Below are positions 32,159 to 42,939 of a stretch of 64,000 bases of DNA, piece after piece. Below the pieces are notes generated by a model. The model was not told the DNA's origin, did not search any database, and saw only the letters and a list, made by a program, of their open reading frames with translations. Source of the DNA: Pectobacterium sp. A5351 (GTDB lineage: Bacteria; Pseudomonadota; Gammaproteobacteria; Enterobacterales; Enterobacteriaceae); the NCBI RefSeq assembly GCF_028335745.1, contig NZ_CP116477.1, forward strand, positions 3,596,001 through 3,660,000, read 5' to 3'. The translations under genes and the position numbers were made by a program. Within the stretch, counting starts at the first letter, position 1, and each line of letters starts with the position of its first letter.

Positions 32159-32903
32159 CGCCTCCTCAACCATTTTATTCGAATACCCGCTGAATGAAAA
32201 AACGCGTACCTGGTTGCGTATCGAATCATTATTGCAGCAGCTGCATCAAAACCACTCCCTGACCGATATGGGAAGCGCGCTGACATTTTTTCGCGCTATC
32301 GCCGAGTTGCTTGATGTGCTGGAACGTGGAGATGTGCGTACCGAACTGCTGAAAGAACTGGAGCGACAACAGCAAAAACTGCTGCAGTGGAGCGATGTGC
32401 CGGGCGTAGACATGGAACGCATCCATACGTTGAGACGTCAGTTGAAAGATTTGGCCAGCACGCTGATGGCGGCACCACGGATGGGGCAGTTCTTACGAGA
32501 AGATCGTCTGATTGGCATGGTACGCCAGCGGCTCGGAATTCCCGGTGGGTGTTGCAGTTTTGACTTACCGACGCTGCATAGCTGGCTGCATCAACCTCAG
32601 GAACTCCGTGAGAAGCTGGTTTCTGGCTGGCTTGGTTCGCTATCTCCGCTTAAACACGCGTTGGATATGATCCTGGAACTGATCCGCCATTCCGGTACGT
32701 TTCGCCCGCAGATCAGCCTGAATGGTTTCTTTCAAGACAATGCTTCCGATGCCGATCTGCTGCGCTTGCGTCTTGAACAGGCACACCAGCTCTACCCACA
32801 GATATCTGGCCATAAAACACGCTATGCCATCCGTTTCCTACCATTAGATAGCGAAAACGGCCACATTCCTCCTCGTTTAACCTTTGAGCTGGCCTGCTGC
32901 TAA
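32151..32903 (+). CDS. zapD: Cell division protein ZapD (YacF), FtsZ-bundling factor
   Basis: ZapD binds the C-terminal tail of FtsZ and crosslinks protofilaments at the Z ring. The 250-residue protein matches the family length and shows [20 protein letters not shown] at the start and the [20 protein letters not shown] segment in its helical core. The C-terminal beta domain ends [10 protein letters not shown]. It overlaps coaE, and yacG follows 76 bases later. Confidence 0.95.
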   Translation: MSDASSTILFEYPLNEKTRTWLRIESLLQQLHQNHSLTDMGSALTFFRAIAELLDVLERGDVRTELLKELERQQQKLLQWSDVPGVDMERIHTLRRQLKDLASTLMAAPRMGQFLREDRLIGMVRQRLGIPGGCCSFDLPTLHSWLHQPQELREKLVSGWLGSLSPLKHALDMILELIRHSGTFRPQISLNGFFQDNASDADLLRLRLEQAHQLYPQISGHKTRYAIRFLPLDSENGHIPPRLTFELACC

Positions 32904-32979
32904 CCCCAGCGTCACCGACAGACAAAATGTGTTAAGTATCAGGTATGGATTACGTATCAAATAGAGTGAAAAGAACCTT

Positions 32980-33174
32980 ATGACAACAGAAATTACGACG
33001 GTGAAGTGCCCAACCTGCAAGCAGACGGTCATCTGGGATGAAACCAGCCTCTATCGCCCATTTTGCAGCAAGCGTTGTCAGCTCATCGATTTAGGTGAAT
33101 GGGCTGATGAAGAAAAGCGCATACCCAGTGATGATATGGTTTCTGATAGTGAAGACTGGAGCGAAACGCGGTAA
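32980..33174 (+). CDS. yacG: DNA gyrase inhibitor YacG, small zinc protein
   Basis: YacG binds GyrB and inhibits gyrase. The 64-residue protein has the zinc site formed by Cys10, Cys13, Cys29 and Cys33 ([10 protein letters not shown] and [16 protein letters not shown]). The acidic tail ([11 protein letters not shown] and SDSEDW) matches the part that contacts GyrB. It is the last gene of the coaE-zapD-yacG group, and its stop lies inside a terminator-like hairpin. Confidence 0.95.
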   Translation: MTTEITTVKCPTCKQTVIWDETSLYRPFCSKRCQLIDLGEWADEEKRIPSDDMVSDSEDWSETR

Positions 33175-33187
33175 CGACCGCGTTTCG
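33162..33187 (+). terminator. yacG: Candidate terminator overlapping the yacG stop
   Basis: CGAAACGCGGT (33162-33172) and ACCGCGTTTCG (33177-33187) form an 11-bp stem with a 4-base loop that contains the yacG stop codon region. A T-rich stretch occurs only about 9 bases later. Confidence 0.6.
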
Positions 33188-33238
33188 CCACTATAGTTTT
33201 CAGGCAAAGTTTTTCAGACAGGCAAAAGCAAGGCTGGA

Positions 33239-33634
33239 TTAAAGCGATTTCAGCCAGCGGATCATCTCCGCATTCGCTGGCGGAAATTCTTCCTCACGTA
33301 ATTCTTCTACGCTCACCCAGCGAGACTCCTGCCCTTCCCGACCATAGGGTTCCCCCTGCCACGTTTCAACCAGAAAGAAATGAAGCGTAATGATTCTTTC
33401 CGGCGTAGAAAACGTTTTGTCGTTTAGCGGCTGCGGTGTGGTAGCGTCGATGCCCGTCTCTTCGCGCAGCTCACGAATCAGCGCCTGCTCTGGCGTTTCC
33501 CCTTCTTCAATTTTACCGCCGGGAAACTCCCACATACCTGCCATGTGAACGCCATCTGGGCGACGAGCAATGAAATATTGCTGTTCCGCATTACGGATGA
33601 TGCCCACCGCGACGGATAACTGTTTTTGCGTCAT
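33239..33634 (-). CDS. mutT: 8-oxo-dGTP diphosphatase MutT
   Basis: MutT hydrolyses 8-oxo-dGTP to the monophosphate, preventing A:T to C:G transversions. The 131-residue protein has the full Nudix box between Gly40 and Ile62 (G-x5-E-x7-REL-x-EE-x-G-I), including the REL, EE core at 54-59. WEFPGGK precedes it. It follows secA on the same strand as in E. coli, with a hairpin between the two, so its expression may depend on read-through. Confidence 0.96.
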   Translation of the reverse strand: MTQKQLSVAVGIIRNAEQQYFIARRPDGVHMAGMWEFPGGKIEEGETPEQALIRELREETGIDATTPQPLNDKTFSTPERIITLHFFLVETWQGEPYGREGQESRWVSVEELREEEFPPANAEMIRWLKSL

Positions 33635-33660
33635 GACACTTCCTATCAGGTTCTTATCAA

Positions 33661-33686
33661 GTAAAAGGCGGTCAATGACCGCCTTT
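33661..33686 (-). terminator. secA: Hairpin between secA and mutT
   Basis: AAAGGCGGTCA (33664-33674) and TGACCGCCTTT (33676-33686) form a long perfect palindrome. Reading leftwards it runs into TTTTACTT. It lies about 45 bases past the secA stop and may terminate or attenuate secM-secA transcription before mutT. Confidence 0.75.
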
Positions 33687-33729
33687 CCTTTGCACTTATC
33701 ACATTGTATTCGCTGATTTCAGCGGTCGA

Positions 33730-36432
33730 TTATTTCTGTAAGCGGCCGTGGCACTGCTTATATTTCTTGCCTGAACCACATGGGCAAGGATCGTTACGTC
33801 CGATTTTACGATCCGCCTGCGCTGGTGAACCCGTGTTCAGGCTGTCTTCTTCCTGATGGCTCAGTTGCTGCTGCCGTGCCAAACGTTCGGCTTCTTCACG
33901 GCGCTGCTGCTCCAGCGCTTCGATCTCTTCCGGCATTCTCACCTGAACTTTGCTCAGCGTGCTGATCACTTCATATTTCAGTGATTCCAGCATCGCGGCA
34001 AACATAGAGAACGACTCACGCTTATATTCTTGTTTCGGATCTTTCTGTGCATAGCCACGCAGATGGATGCCCTGACGCAGGTAGTCCATTGCTGCCAGGT
34101 GCTCTTTCCACAGCGAATCCAACGTCTGCAACATCACGCCTTTTTCAAAGTTACGCATGACTTCGCTGCCGACCACGTCTTCTTTGCGATGATAAACCTC
34201 AAGCGCCTGCTGGAAAATACGTTCACGCAGCGTTTCTTCATGCAGCTCTGGTTCTTTATCCAGCCACGCTTTGACTGGCATATCCAGATCGAAATCGTTC
34301 TTCAAGCGCTGTTCCAGGCCTTCCACATCCCACATTTCTTCCAGAGACTGTGGCGGAATGTAGCTGTCGATCGTCGCTTTGAAAACATCTTCACGAATGC
34401 TAGTGATGGTTTCGCTGATATCAGACACGTCCAGCAGCTCGTTACGCTGCGTATAGATCGCACGACGCTGGTCGTTCGCCACATCATCGTATTCCAGCAG
34501 TTGCTTACGAATATCAAAGTTACGGCTTTCCACTTTACGCTGGGCGTTAGCAATCGCCTTCGTGACCCACGGGTGCTCAATGGCTTCACCTGGCTTCATG
34601 CCCAGCTTACGCATCATGTTGGAAACACGATCGGAGGCAAAAATACGCATCAGCGCATCTTCCATCGACAGATAGAAACGTGATGAACCCGCATCCCCCT
34701 GACGACCGGAACGACCACGCAGCTGGTTATCGATACGACGAGACTCATGGCGCTCCGTACCGATGATGTGCAAACCACCCGCAGCTAATACAGCATCGTG
34801 ACGTATTTTCCAGGCCGCTTTGATTTCTGCAACTTGCTCGTCACTCGGGTTCTCCAGAAGTGCCACTTCCGACTGCCAGCTTCCCCCCAAGACGATATCC
34901 GTACCACGACCGGCCATGTTGGTCGCGATGGTCACCGCGCCAGCCTGACCCGCCTGAGCAACAATATCAGCTTCCATAGCGTGGAATTTCGCATTCAACA
35001 CATTATGTTTGATGCCCGCTTTCTCCAGCGCATGAGAAACCACTTCTGATTTTTCGATGGAGATCGTACCGACCAGAATCGGCTGACCTTTTGCTGAACG
35101 CTCTTTGATATCTTCAATGATGGCATCGATTTTTTCCTGCTCGGTCATGTAGACCAGATCAGGCAAGTCTTTACGAATCATCGGACGGTTGGTCGGCACC
35201 ACAATCGTATCCAGCTTGTAAATAGAGCTGAACTCGAACGCTTCGGTATCTGCCGTACCGGTCATACCCGCCAGTTTTTCATACAGGCGGAAGTAGTTCT
35301 GGAAGGTAATGGAAGCCAGCGTCTGGTTTTCATTCTGAATCGTTACCTTCTCTTTTGCTTCCACCGCCTGATGCAGGCCGTCGGACCAGCGACGACCCTG
35401 CATGGTACGGCCCGTGTGTTCGTCAACGATGATCACTTCACCGTCTTTCACAATGTAATCGACATCGCGAGTAAACAACACGTGCGCACGCAGCGCGGCG
35501 GTCACATGGTGCATCAGCATAATGTTGGTCGGGGAGTACAGTGATTCTCCCTCTTCCATAATGCCTTCTTTCACCAGCAGTTCTTCGACCAGAACCAGAC
35601 CACGCTCGGTGAGGTTAACCTGACGCGCTTTTTCATCAACAGAGAAGTGACCTTCACCGTGGAAGGTATCCGAATCTTCTTTCTCCTGACGGATCAGGTG
35701 AGGGATGATTTTATTGACGCTGATATAAAGCTCAGAGCTGTCTTCAGCCGGGCCAGAAATGATCAGCGGCGTACGTGCTTCATCGATCAGGATGGAGTCA
35801 ACCTCATCCACCAGCGCGTAGTACAATTTACGCTGTACACGTTCTTCTGGGCTGAACGCCATGTTGTCGCGCAGGTAGTCAAAACCGTATTCGTTATTGG
35901 TACCGTAGGTAATGTCTGCAGCATACGCTTCACGCTTCGCCGGAGCAGGCATTCCCGGCAGGTTGATACCGACGCTCAGGCCAAGGAACTCAAACAACGG
36001 ACGGTTATTTTCGGCATCACGCTGTGCCAGATAATCGTTCACAGTAACCACGTGTACGCCACGACCCGTCAGCGCATTCAGGTACGCAGGCAACGTTGCC
36101 GTCAGCGTTTTACCTTCACCGGTACGCATCTCCGCGATGCAGCGTTCGTTCAGTACCATACCGCCGAGAAGCTGCACGTCGAAGTGGCGCATACCAAAGA
36201 CACGCTTACTGGATTCACGCACCACGGCGAAGGCTTCTGGCAGCAGGCTCTCCAGCGTCGCGCCTTTTTCCAGACGAACACGGAACTCCAGCGTTTTCGC
36301 TTGCAGTTCCTCATCTGAAAGTTTTTCCATTTCTGGCTCTAAACGACTGATGACATCAACATTTTTACGCATACGACGCAGCGTACGATCGTTACGGCTA
36401 CCAAAAATTTTGGTTAGGATATTCATGACCAT
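33730..36432 (-). CDS. secA: Preprotein translocase ATPase SecA
   Basis: SecA drives proteins through SecYEG at the inner membrane. The protein has about 900 residues. Walker A is in [20 protein letters not shown], the DEAD-like box in [17 protein letters not shown], motif VI in [13 protein letters not shown], and the C-terminal zinc finger ends [14 protein letters not shown], which binds SecB. The true start is either ATG 36432 ([11 protein letters not shown]) or ATG 36426 (MNILTKIFG). The upstream GAGA is nearer the right distance for the first. The frame continues further up without family similarity. secM lies 112 bases upstream, so SecM arrest can expose the secA ribosome site. Confidence 0.97.
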   Translation of the reverse strand: MVMNILTKIFGSRNDRTLRRMRKNVDVISRLEPEMEKLSDEELQAKTLEFRVRLEKGATLESLLPEAFAVVRESSKRVFGMRHFDVQLLGGMVLNERCIAEMRTGEGKTLTATLPAYLNALTGRGVHVVTVNDYLAQRDAENNRPLFEFLGLSVGINLPGMPAPAKREAYAADITYGTNNEYGFDYLRDNMAFSPEERVQRKLYYALVDEVDSILIDEARTPLIISGPAEDSSELYISVNKIIPHLIRQEKEDSDTFHGEGHFSVDEKARQVNLTERGLVLVEELLVKEGIMEEGESLYSPTNIMLMHHVTAALRAHVLFTRDVDYIVKDGEVIIVDEHTGRTMQGRRWSDGLHQAVEAKEKVTIQNENQTLASITFQNYFRLYEKLAGMTGTADTEAFEFSSIYKLDTIVVPTNRPMIRKDLPDLVYMTEQEKIDAIIEDIKERSAKGQPILVGTISIEKSEVVSHALEKAGIKHNVLNAKFHAMEADIVAQAGQAGAVTIATNMAGRGTDIVLGGSWQSEVALLENPSDEQVAEIKAAWKIRHDAVLAAGGLHIIGTERHESRRIDNQLRGRSGRQGDAGSSRFYLSMEDALMRIFASDRVSNMMRKLGMKPGEAIEHPWVTKAIANAQRKVESRNFDIRKQLLEYDDVANDQRRAIYTQRNELLDVSDISETITSIREDVFKATIDSYIPPQSLEEMWDVEGLEQRLKNDFDLDMPVKAWLDKEPELHEETLRERIFQQALEVYHRKEDVVGSEVMRNFEKGVMLQTLDSLWKEHLAAMDYLRQGIHLRGYAQKDPKQEYKRESFSMFAAMLESLKYEVISTLSKVQVRMPEEIEALEQQRREEAERLARQQQLSHQEEDSLNTGSPAQADRKIGRNDPCPCGSGKKYKQCHGRLQK

Positions 36433-36544
36433 AATAGTTTTAATCTCACAAATGCCACGTATCCAGTGGCAACACAACATCGAAAAACTGAGGAACTCAG
36501 CAAAAAACGAGAGAAATTTCTTCAGCTAATTATCCACTACACTT

Positions 36545-37060
36545 TCAGCTGAGAAGAGAAGGTCCTGCACGGATGCCGCGGATTTGGGCAAGCCAGATAC
36601 CGATTTGATGGTGTGCCTGAGGATAAAAAGTGACGCGCCCAGCATGGGGGGAGATCACAAAGGGATACTGGGAATCCTGCGTCAGCAACGCATTTAGCGT
36701 ATCCAGCAAAACCAGAGAATGAGGTTGAAGATCGTCAACCTGCTGGGCGGTGGCCGTCTGTGGCGTCGTCAACGCAAAAGAAAGGTGGCGAATTACCGTA
36801 CGAATCGCATGCTGATGCCAGTAGTCAACGCTGTAGGACGAGCGCCGATGCGCTTCCTTCAGGGCGACCAGATCGGTAAGGTTCAGCGATACGTTATTCT
36901 GGCGACTAACACTGGAGCTTGAATTCGGGAGTGAGGCGATATCCTGTGAGTCGTTCAGGCTTGTCGGCAGGCCAAGACTCGCCGCGACCATCCCTAATAA
37001 GAGATGCGGCCAGAAATAACGTCTGCCAAATTGTCGCCAACGATTTAGAATACCAATCAC
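36545..37060 (-). CDS. secM: Secretion monitor SecM (secA translation regulator)
   Basis: SecM is an exported arrest peptide: when secretion is slow, the ribosome stalls near its end and unmasks the secA start. The N-terminal signal (ILNRWRQFGRRYFWPHLLLG, then MVAASLGLP) and the central YSVDYWHQHAIRTVIRHLSF are near identical to E. coli. The C-terminus ends IWLAQIRGIRAGPSLLS, with the core GIRAGP intact. The Phe of the E. coli arrest motif is a His here. GTG 37060 is chosen as start (171 residues): it aligns with the E. coli N-terminus and has GTGG 9 bases upstream. ATG 37069 is the alternative. It is the first gene of secM-secA. Confidence 0.92.
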   Translation of the reverse strand: MIGILNRWRQFGRRYFWPHLLLGMVAASLGLPTSLNDSQDIASLPNSSSSVSRQNNVSLNLTDLVALKEAHRRSSYSVDYWHQHAIRTVIRHLSFALTTPQTATAQQVDDLQPHSLVLLDTLNALLTQDSQYPFVISPHAGRVTFYPQAHHQIGIWLAQIRGIRAGPSLLS

Positions 37061-37086
37061 GAGTAACATCCACCGGAGCCAGGCCT

Positions 37087-37614
37087 ATGCGTGATAGCCG
37101 CCCACAATCACTGGAATTTCTGTTTGATAGCGCATCCATGTCGGGTAAAGGCCCGCTACAAGATGTGCAACAGCGCGCTATCGCCTTATTAAAACTCAAC
37201 CGTGCCGTACGCGGGTTACTGCCTGCACCGTTGCACCCATGGTGCCGCGTCGCTAATTACCGGCAAGGTTTACTGATACTGGAAACCGCCAACGCCAGTT
37301 GGCTGATGCGGTTACGTTACGAACAACCTGCGCTGCTCTCTGCATTACGCGCACAAATACTACCATCATTGGCTTCAATCGACATCAGGATTAATCCAAC
37401 GCTTGCCGCAAAAGGGCATGAAATCGTGAAAAATAGTGACATTTCAGCGACGGAAAATGCCGATGACAAACCGTTGCGTCAGTTGAGCGAACAAAGTGCG
37501 GAAACATTGAGGACGTTAGCAGGAAACAGCCCGGAAAAACTCGGAAAGATATTAGAACGACTGGCTTCACTGGCCGGAGAGAGTACCAGTAAAACCAGTC
37601 GTAATAAGAAGTAA
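37087..37614 (+). CDS. DciA-like DUF721 protein
   Basis: The 175-residue protein has a DUF721/DciA domain at about residues 15-105 (LNRAVRGLLPAPLHPWCRVA, LILETANASWLMRLRYEQPA, LLSALRAQILPSL). A low-complexity Ser/Glu/Lys-rich tail follows. DciA loads the replicative helicase DnaB in many bacteria that lack DnaC. Start ATG 37087 has GGAG 8 bases upstream. It is divergent from secM, with the start codons only 26 bp apart, and converges with lpxC. Its role here is inferred from family alone; it could be a relic or a modified protein. Confidence 0.75.
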   Translation: MRDSRPQSLEFLFDSASMSGKGPLQDVQQRAIALLKLNRAVRGLLPAPLHPWCRVANYRQGLLILETANASWLMRLRYEQPALLSALRAQILPSLASIDIRINPTLAAKGHEIVKNSDISATENADDKPLRQLSEQSAETLRTLAGNSPEKLGKILERLASLAGESTSKTSRNKK

Positions 37615-37626
37615 CGGCGTTAAGCG

Positions 37627-38577
<951 letters not shown>

Positions 38578-38579
38578 CT

Positions 38580-38585
38580 AGTATA
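38580..38585 (-). promoter_or_regulatory. lpxC: Likely -10 box of the lpxC promoter
   Basis: Minus-strand TATACT (AGTATA on plus) lies 36 bp before the lpxC start, preceded by GGTG. The surrounding bases resemble the E. coli lpxC promoter region. A good -35 is not obvious. Confidence 0.5.
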
Positions 38586-38648
38586 CACCAGGCTCGGTGG
38601 CACAGTTTAGCACAAAGAGCGGAGATTCCAACGTTATCTGGCAGCAAA

Positions 38649-39800
38649 TTAGTCTGCCTGCTTACGCAGAAACGCCGGGATATCCAGATAGTCTGGCTCT
38701 TTATTTGTCTGCGGATTCTGGTCGTTAACCACTTTGGCAGCCGGTTTTTCTTGCGCCAGTGGCGTCATACCGTGCTGCTGATAGCGATGATCCATCACAG
38801 GCTGGCTGGCCTGCTTGTTCGTCACCAGCGTAATCTCAGGACGTTTGTCCATACCGATACCCGTTGCAACGACCGTTACACGCAGTTCATCATTCATTTC
38901 TGGGTCAAGCGACGTACCGATTACGACTGTCGCATTGTCAGACGCGAATGCACGGATGGTGTTACCCACCGTCTCGAATTCATCCAGACGCAGGTCAAAG
39001 CCCGCCGTGATGTTGACCAGCACGCCACGCGCGCCGGACAGATCGATGTCTTCCAGCAGCGGGCTGGAGATCGCCATTTCAGCGGCTTCTTCTGCCCGGT
39101 CTTCACCGCGCGCCACGCCGGAACCCATCATGGCATAACCCATTTCGGACATCACGGTACGCACGTCAGCAAAGTCGACGTTCATCAGACCCGGACGGGT
39201 GATCAGCTCGGCGATACCTTGCACCGCGCCTTTCAGCACATCGTTTGCCGCACCAAAGGCATCCAGCAGGGAAATGCCGCGTCCCAGCACTTTCAACAAT
39301 TTGTCGTTTGGAATGGTGATCAGCGAATCGACGTGCTTAGACAGCTCGGCGATACCCTGCTCCGCAAACGCCATACGCTTTTTGCCTTCAAAGTTGAAAG
39401 GTTTGGTCACCACAGCGACAGTCAGAATGCCCAGGTCTTTTGCGACTTCGGCCACAACCGGCGCAGCACCTGTCCCCGTGCCACCGCCCATACCTGCGGC
39501 GATAAACACCATGTCCGCACCTTCCAGGGCTGAACGCAGCGCTTCGCGATCTTCTTCAGCCGAGTTACGGCCGACTTCCGGGTTAGCGCCTGCGCCCAGA
39601 CCTTTTGTGATGCCACTACCGATCTGAATCGTCTGGCCGACAGCCGTTTTACGTAATGCCTGCGCATCCGTGTTAACCGCGAAGAATTCGACGCCTTCGA
39701 TGCGCTCACGCACCATGTGTTCAACGGCATTACCACCGCCGCCACCGACGCCGATGACTTTAATCACCGCGTCGTTGGTTAATTCCATTGGTTCAAACAT
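38649..39800 (-). CDS. ftsZ: Cell division GTPase FtsZ
   Basis: FtsZ is the tubulin homologue that forms the Z ring. The 383 residues include the nucleotide-binding [10 protein letters not shown] near residue 17, the tubulin signature GGGTGTG (105-111), and the T7 loop [12 protein letters not shown] variable linker is followed by the C-terminal peptide [14 protein letters not shown], which binds FtsA, ZipA and ZapD. It follows ftsA by 68 bases in the usual dcw order. Confidence 0.99.
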   Translation of the reverse strand: MFEPMELTNDAVIKVIGVGGGGGNAVEHMVRERIEGVEFFAVNTDAQALRKTAVGQTIQIGSGITKGLGAGANPEVGRNSAEEDREALRSALEGADMVFIAAGMGGGTGTGAAPVVAEVAKDLGILTVAVVTKPFNFEGKKRMAFAEQGIAELSKHVDSLITIPNDKLLKVLGRGISLLDAFGAANDVLKGAVQGIAELITRPGLMNVDFADVRTVMSEMGYAMMGSGVARGEDRAEEAAEMAISSPLLEDIDLSGARGVLVNITAGFDLRLDEFETVGNTIRAFASDNATVVIGTSLDPEMNDELRVTVVATGIGMDKRPEITLVTNKQASQPVMDHRYQQHGMTPLAQEKPAAKVVNDQNPQTNKEPDYLDIPAFLRKQAD

Positions 39801-39868
39801 AATTTCTCTCCGTTTGTGCCTGTAACTGCGAGATCATAAAACTGTGCCAGGTGATCTCTTTGATAACA

Positions 39869-41125
39869 TTAAAATTCTTTCCTCAACCAGCTGTTGATTC
39901 GTTTGAACCAGTTGCTCACTGAGGCTCGTTTTTCGACTTCATGCTCACCGCCCAGATGAGATTCTTTTCCGTAATGCAGCAACCCAACCGCCGTTGAGTA
40001 ATAAGGCTCTTGGGCATAATCCGTCAGCCCTGTTATATTCATCGGTTGTCCAATACGCACCTGTGTATGGAACACACGCTGCGCACAAGCCGCCAAACCG
40101 TCTATTTGCGCGGCACCGCCCGTCAGCACAATTCCTGCTGCCAGATGGTGTTTCACGCCTTGTTGACGCAACTGCTCCTGCAACTGTAAAAGTTCATCGT
40201 TCACCAGATTCAACAGTTCGGTGTAACGTGGTTCAATCACTTCCGCCAGCGTCTGTCTTTGCAGACTGCGGGGTGGACGTCCTCCAACGCTCGGGACTTC
40301 CACATTCTCATCCTTGCCGACGATCGCGCCTAATGCGCAACCGTGGCGCACCTTGATCGCTTCGGCATCCGTCGGCGGCGTACCAAATGCGTAGGCAATA
40401 TCGCTGGTAACCACATTGCCCGCATACGGAATCACTTTAGTGTGTCGCAATGCGCCGCCGGTGTAGACTGCGATATCCATTGTACCGCCACCAATATCAA
40501 CGACACACACGCCCAGCTCACGTTCGTCTTCAGTCAGCACAGCATAACTGGAAGCCAGTCCCGCAAAAATCAGCTGGTCGACCTTTAAGCCGCAGCGTTC
40601 AACGGCTTTAACAATATTCTTTGCCATGTCGTTATGGCAGGTTATCAGGTGGACTTTCGCCTGCATGCGCACGCCGGATAAGCCAACCGGGTTTTTAATC
40701 CCTTCCTGATAATCGATCGCGTACTCTTGTGGAATCACATGGAGAACACGATGTTCATCACGCACGCGCACGGATTTAGCGGTATGCACCACGCTTTCCA
40801 CGTCGTCCTGCGTAACCTCTTCTTCTGAAATAGGCACCATCCCTATTTCATTCTGGCAGCTGATATGTTTTCCCGACAGCGCCAGATATACGGAGGAGAT
40901 CTGGCAGTCTGCCATCAACTCAGCCTGATCAATAGCGCGCTGAACACATTTAACGACTGATTCCAGATCGTTTACGCCGCCTTTATCCATACCGCGTGAC
41001 GGGCAACTGCCCACGCCAATAATATTGACCATGCCATCGGGCAGAACTTCCCCTACCAGCGCAGCCACTTTTGCTGTACCGATTTCCAGCCCAACTACCA
41101 GTTTTCTGTCCGTCGACTTGATCAT
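39869..41125 (-). CDS. ftsA: Cell division protein FtsA
   Basis: FtsA is the actin-like ATPase that tethers FtsZ to the membrane. The 418-residue protein has actin-family phosphate loops (VVGLEIGTAKVAALVGEVLP, VDIGGGTMDIAVY) and a C-terminal amphipathic helix SNWFKRINSWLRKEF that serves as membrane anchor. Its ATG overlaps the TGA that ends the ancestral ftsQ frame (41122-41124), but the active ftsQ stop is now 57 bases upstream. Confidence 0.98.
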   Translation of the reverse strand: MIKSTDRKLVVGLEIGTAKVAALVGEVLPDGMVNIIGVGSCPSRGMDKGGVNDLESVVKCVQRAIDQAELMADCQISSVYLALSGKHISCQNEIGMVPISEEEVTQDDVESVVHTAKSVRVRDEHRVLHVIPQEYAIDYQEGIKNPVGLSGVRMQAKVHLITCHNDMAKNIVKAVERCGLKVDQLIFAGLASSYAVLTEDERELGVCVVDIGGGTMDIAVYTGGALRHTKVIPYAGNVVTSDIAYAFGTPPTDAEAIKVRHGCALGAIVGKDENVEVPSVGGRPPRSLQRQTLAEVIEPRYTELLNLVNDELLQLQEQLRQQGVKHHLAAGIVLTGGAAQIDGLAACAQRVFHTQVRIGQPMNITGLTDYAQEPYYSTAVGLLHYGKESHLGGEHEVEKRASVSNWFKRINSWLRKEF

Positions 41126-41184
41126 TGTTGTTTAGCCTGTGCCTGTTTCTGGTTACTGTTTTGTTGCTGATCAATGTCTTGTTA
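41122..41184 (-). other. ftsQ: In-frame remainder of the FtsQ tail after a premature stop
   Basis: After the ftsQ stop TAA (41182-41184) the same frame continues QDIDQQQNSNQKQAQAKQQ to a TGA at 41122-41124 that overlaps the ftsA ATG. This tail resembles the glutamine-rich end of E. coli FtsQ (QQQNQAQAEQQ). The TAA sits where a CAA would fit the local 18-bp repeat. Confidence 0.85.
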
Positions 41185-42021
41185 CTGACCAACTCGTTGC
41201 CGATCAACATTTTGATTTTGTTGATCAAGCAAGGCTGGAGCCCAACCTATCGCGGCCCCGCTGTCGTACCGCAAGTCCACATGGCTGATACGTTTGTTTT
41301 CGCTCTGAGCCTGCCGCTGTAACAGCGGATACAGCTCGATAAAGCGTTGCAGACGTTTGGCTCTATCATCTCGCCCCAATTCAAGGCGAGTATCATCGTC
41401 TAACCCCAGTTGCCAGGAATGCCGCGCACTCATCACCACTGTCTTTAATGTAAACTTCCCGGCGGCTAAGGTCTGACTCATTGTGCGATAGCCTTCCAAC
41501 ACTTCTGTCTCACTGCCTTCCGGGCCATACAGCAACGGCATCTTGCGATTGCCAATACGTTCGGCAGGTACACTGAACGAATTTCCTTCCGCATCAACCA
41601 TTAGCTGATCATTCCAACGTGCTACCGGAACATATTCAACCAGATGAATCTTTAATTCATCTGGCCACTGCTTACGCACACTGGCCTGTTTTATCCACGA
41701 CAAACGTTCAATCTGCTGCTGGATCACATTCACATCCTGTGTCATGAATGTGCCCGGCGACCCCAACGACAAAATGGCCTGACGGATATCGTCGTTGGTG
41801 GTGAACTGCCTTTCCCCTGTTACAGCCATGCGGGAAAGCGGTAAACGGCTGGCATCTTTCATCCATCCCACCACCATCCAGCTTCCCCAGACGATAGTCC
41901 CTATCACCATCAGCAGGAAAATCATCCCTGCCAGTTGGCCTCCATTACTGCGACGTGTTCCTTTCGTTTCAGGCTCTCGTCCGCGTGTATTCAGGGCTGC
42001 CTGGGACATATCAGCCAGCAA
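41182..42021 (-). CDS. ftsQ: Cell division protein FtsQ, tail shortened by a nonsense codon
   Basis: FtsQ is a bitopic inner-membrane protein that binds FtsL and FtsB in the divisome. The 279-residue product has a cytoplasmic N-terminus, a transmembrane helix at about 34-58 ([20 protein letters not shown]), a POTRA domain from about 65 ([20 protein letters not shown]), and a beta domain. This ends with [20 protein letters not shown], the FtsB-binding region, which is intact. The frame stops at TAA 41182-41184 after a Gln-rich stretch. A further 19 tail residues are coded in frame beyond it. Essential parts remain, so function is probably kept. It overlaps ddlB by 11 bases. Confidence 0.95.
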   Translation of the reverse strand: MLADMSQAALNTRGREPETKGTRRSNGGQLAGMIFLLMVIGTIVWGSWMVVGWMKDASRLPLSRMAVTGERQFTTNDDIRQAILSLGSPGTFMTQDVNVIQQQIERLSWIKQASVRKQWPDELKIHLVEYVPVARWNDQLMVDAEGNSFSVPAERIGNRKMPLLYGPEGSETEVLEGYRTMSQTLAAGKFTLKTVVMSARHSWQLGLDDDTRLELGRDDRAKRLQRFIELYPLLQRQAQSENKRISHVDLRYDSGAAIGWAPALLDQQNQNVDRQRVGQ

Positions 42022-42931
42022 GCTCCAAAATTTTCACGACCAGTTGCGAGAACGTCAGGCCACGCTGACGCGCCGCCATAGGAACCAGACTGTGGCTCGT
42101 CATCCCCGGAGACGTATTTACCTCAAGCAGATAGAAGCCACCGTCGTTATCCAACATAAAATCGACGCGTCCCCACCCGCGACAGCCCACCGCACGATAG
42201 GCCGCCATCGCCAATCCCGCTAACGCCTGTTCTTGCTCATCCGGCAGACCACTCGGGCAAAAATACTGCGTATCATCCGATAAATACTTCGCTTCATAAT
42301 CGTAAAACGTACCGGCAGGCTGAATACGAATAGAAGGCAACACCTCATCACCCAGGATAGCCACCGTATACTCTGGGCCACTCAGCCATTTCTCGACCAG
42401 AACATCGTCATCGTGACGGAAGGCTTCTTCCAGTGCCGCGGGCAGTTCGCTCAGCGTATTCACTTTGCTCATACCGACGCTGGAACCTTCGCGGCTTGGC
42501 TTAACGATCAGCGGCAACCCGAGATGGGTAAACTTCGCCAACAGAGTGTTTGCCGCCGTTTCCGAATATTGGCGACGATCCAGCGCCACGTATGGCGATA
42601 CTGGTAATCCCACCGCTTGCCACACCTGTTTGGTGCGGAGTTTATCCATCGTCAGTGCGGACGCCATGACGCCGCTACCGGTATAAGGCAAGCCCAGGAA
42701 TTCCAGAACGCCCTGCAATGTACCGTCTTCTCCACCGCGACCATGTAAGGCGATGAATATTTTGGTGAAACCTTCTTCTTTTAACGTCGTCACAGAGACA
42801 TCACGGGTATCAACCGCATGCGCATTGATGCCCGCTTCTTTCAGACCAGCCAAAACCGCCTGACCGGAAAGTAACGACACTTCACGTTCGGCAGAGGTTC
42901 CACCAAGCAATACAGCAACTTTCTCAGTCAT
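42011..42931 (-). CDS. ddlB: D-alanine--D-alanine ligase B
   Basis: DdlB makes the D-Ala-D-Ala dipeptide for peptidoglycan precursors in the cytoplasm. The 306-residue ATP-grasp enzyme has [20 protein letters not shown] at the N-terminus, [14 protein letters not shown] in the middle and [20 protein letters not shown] with metal ligands near the C-terminus, then [13 protein letters not shown] 42931 is the family start; an upstream ATG adds four residues. The gene lies between murC and ftsQ, as usual. Confidence 0.98.
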   Translation of the reverse strand: MTEKVAVLLGGTSAEREVSLLSGQAVLAGLKEAGINAHAVDTRDVSVTTLKEEGFTKIFIALHGRGGEDGTLQGVLEFLGLPYTGSGVMASALTMDKLRTKQVWQAVGLPVSPYVALDRRQYSETAANTLLAKFTHLGLPLIVKPSREGSSVGMSKVNTLSELPAALEEAFRHDDDVLVEKWLSGPEYTVAILGDEVLPSIRIQPAGTFYDYEAKYLSDDTQYFCPSGLPDEQEQALAGLAMAAYRAVGCRGWGRVDFMLDNDGGFYLLEVNTSPGMTSHSLVPMAARQRGLTFSQLVVKILELAG

Positions 42932-42939
42932 GATGTTCC

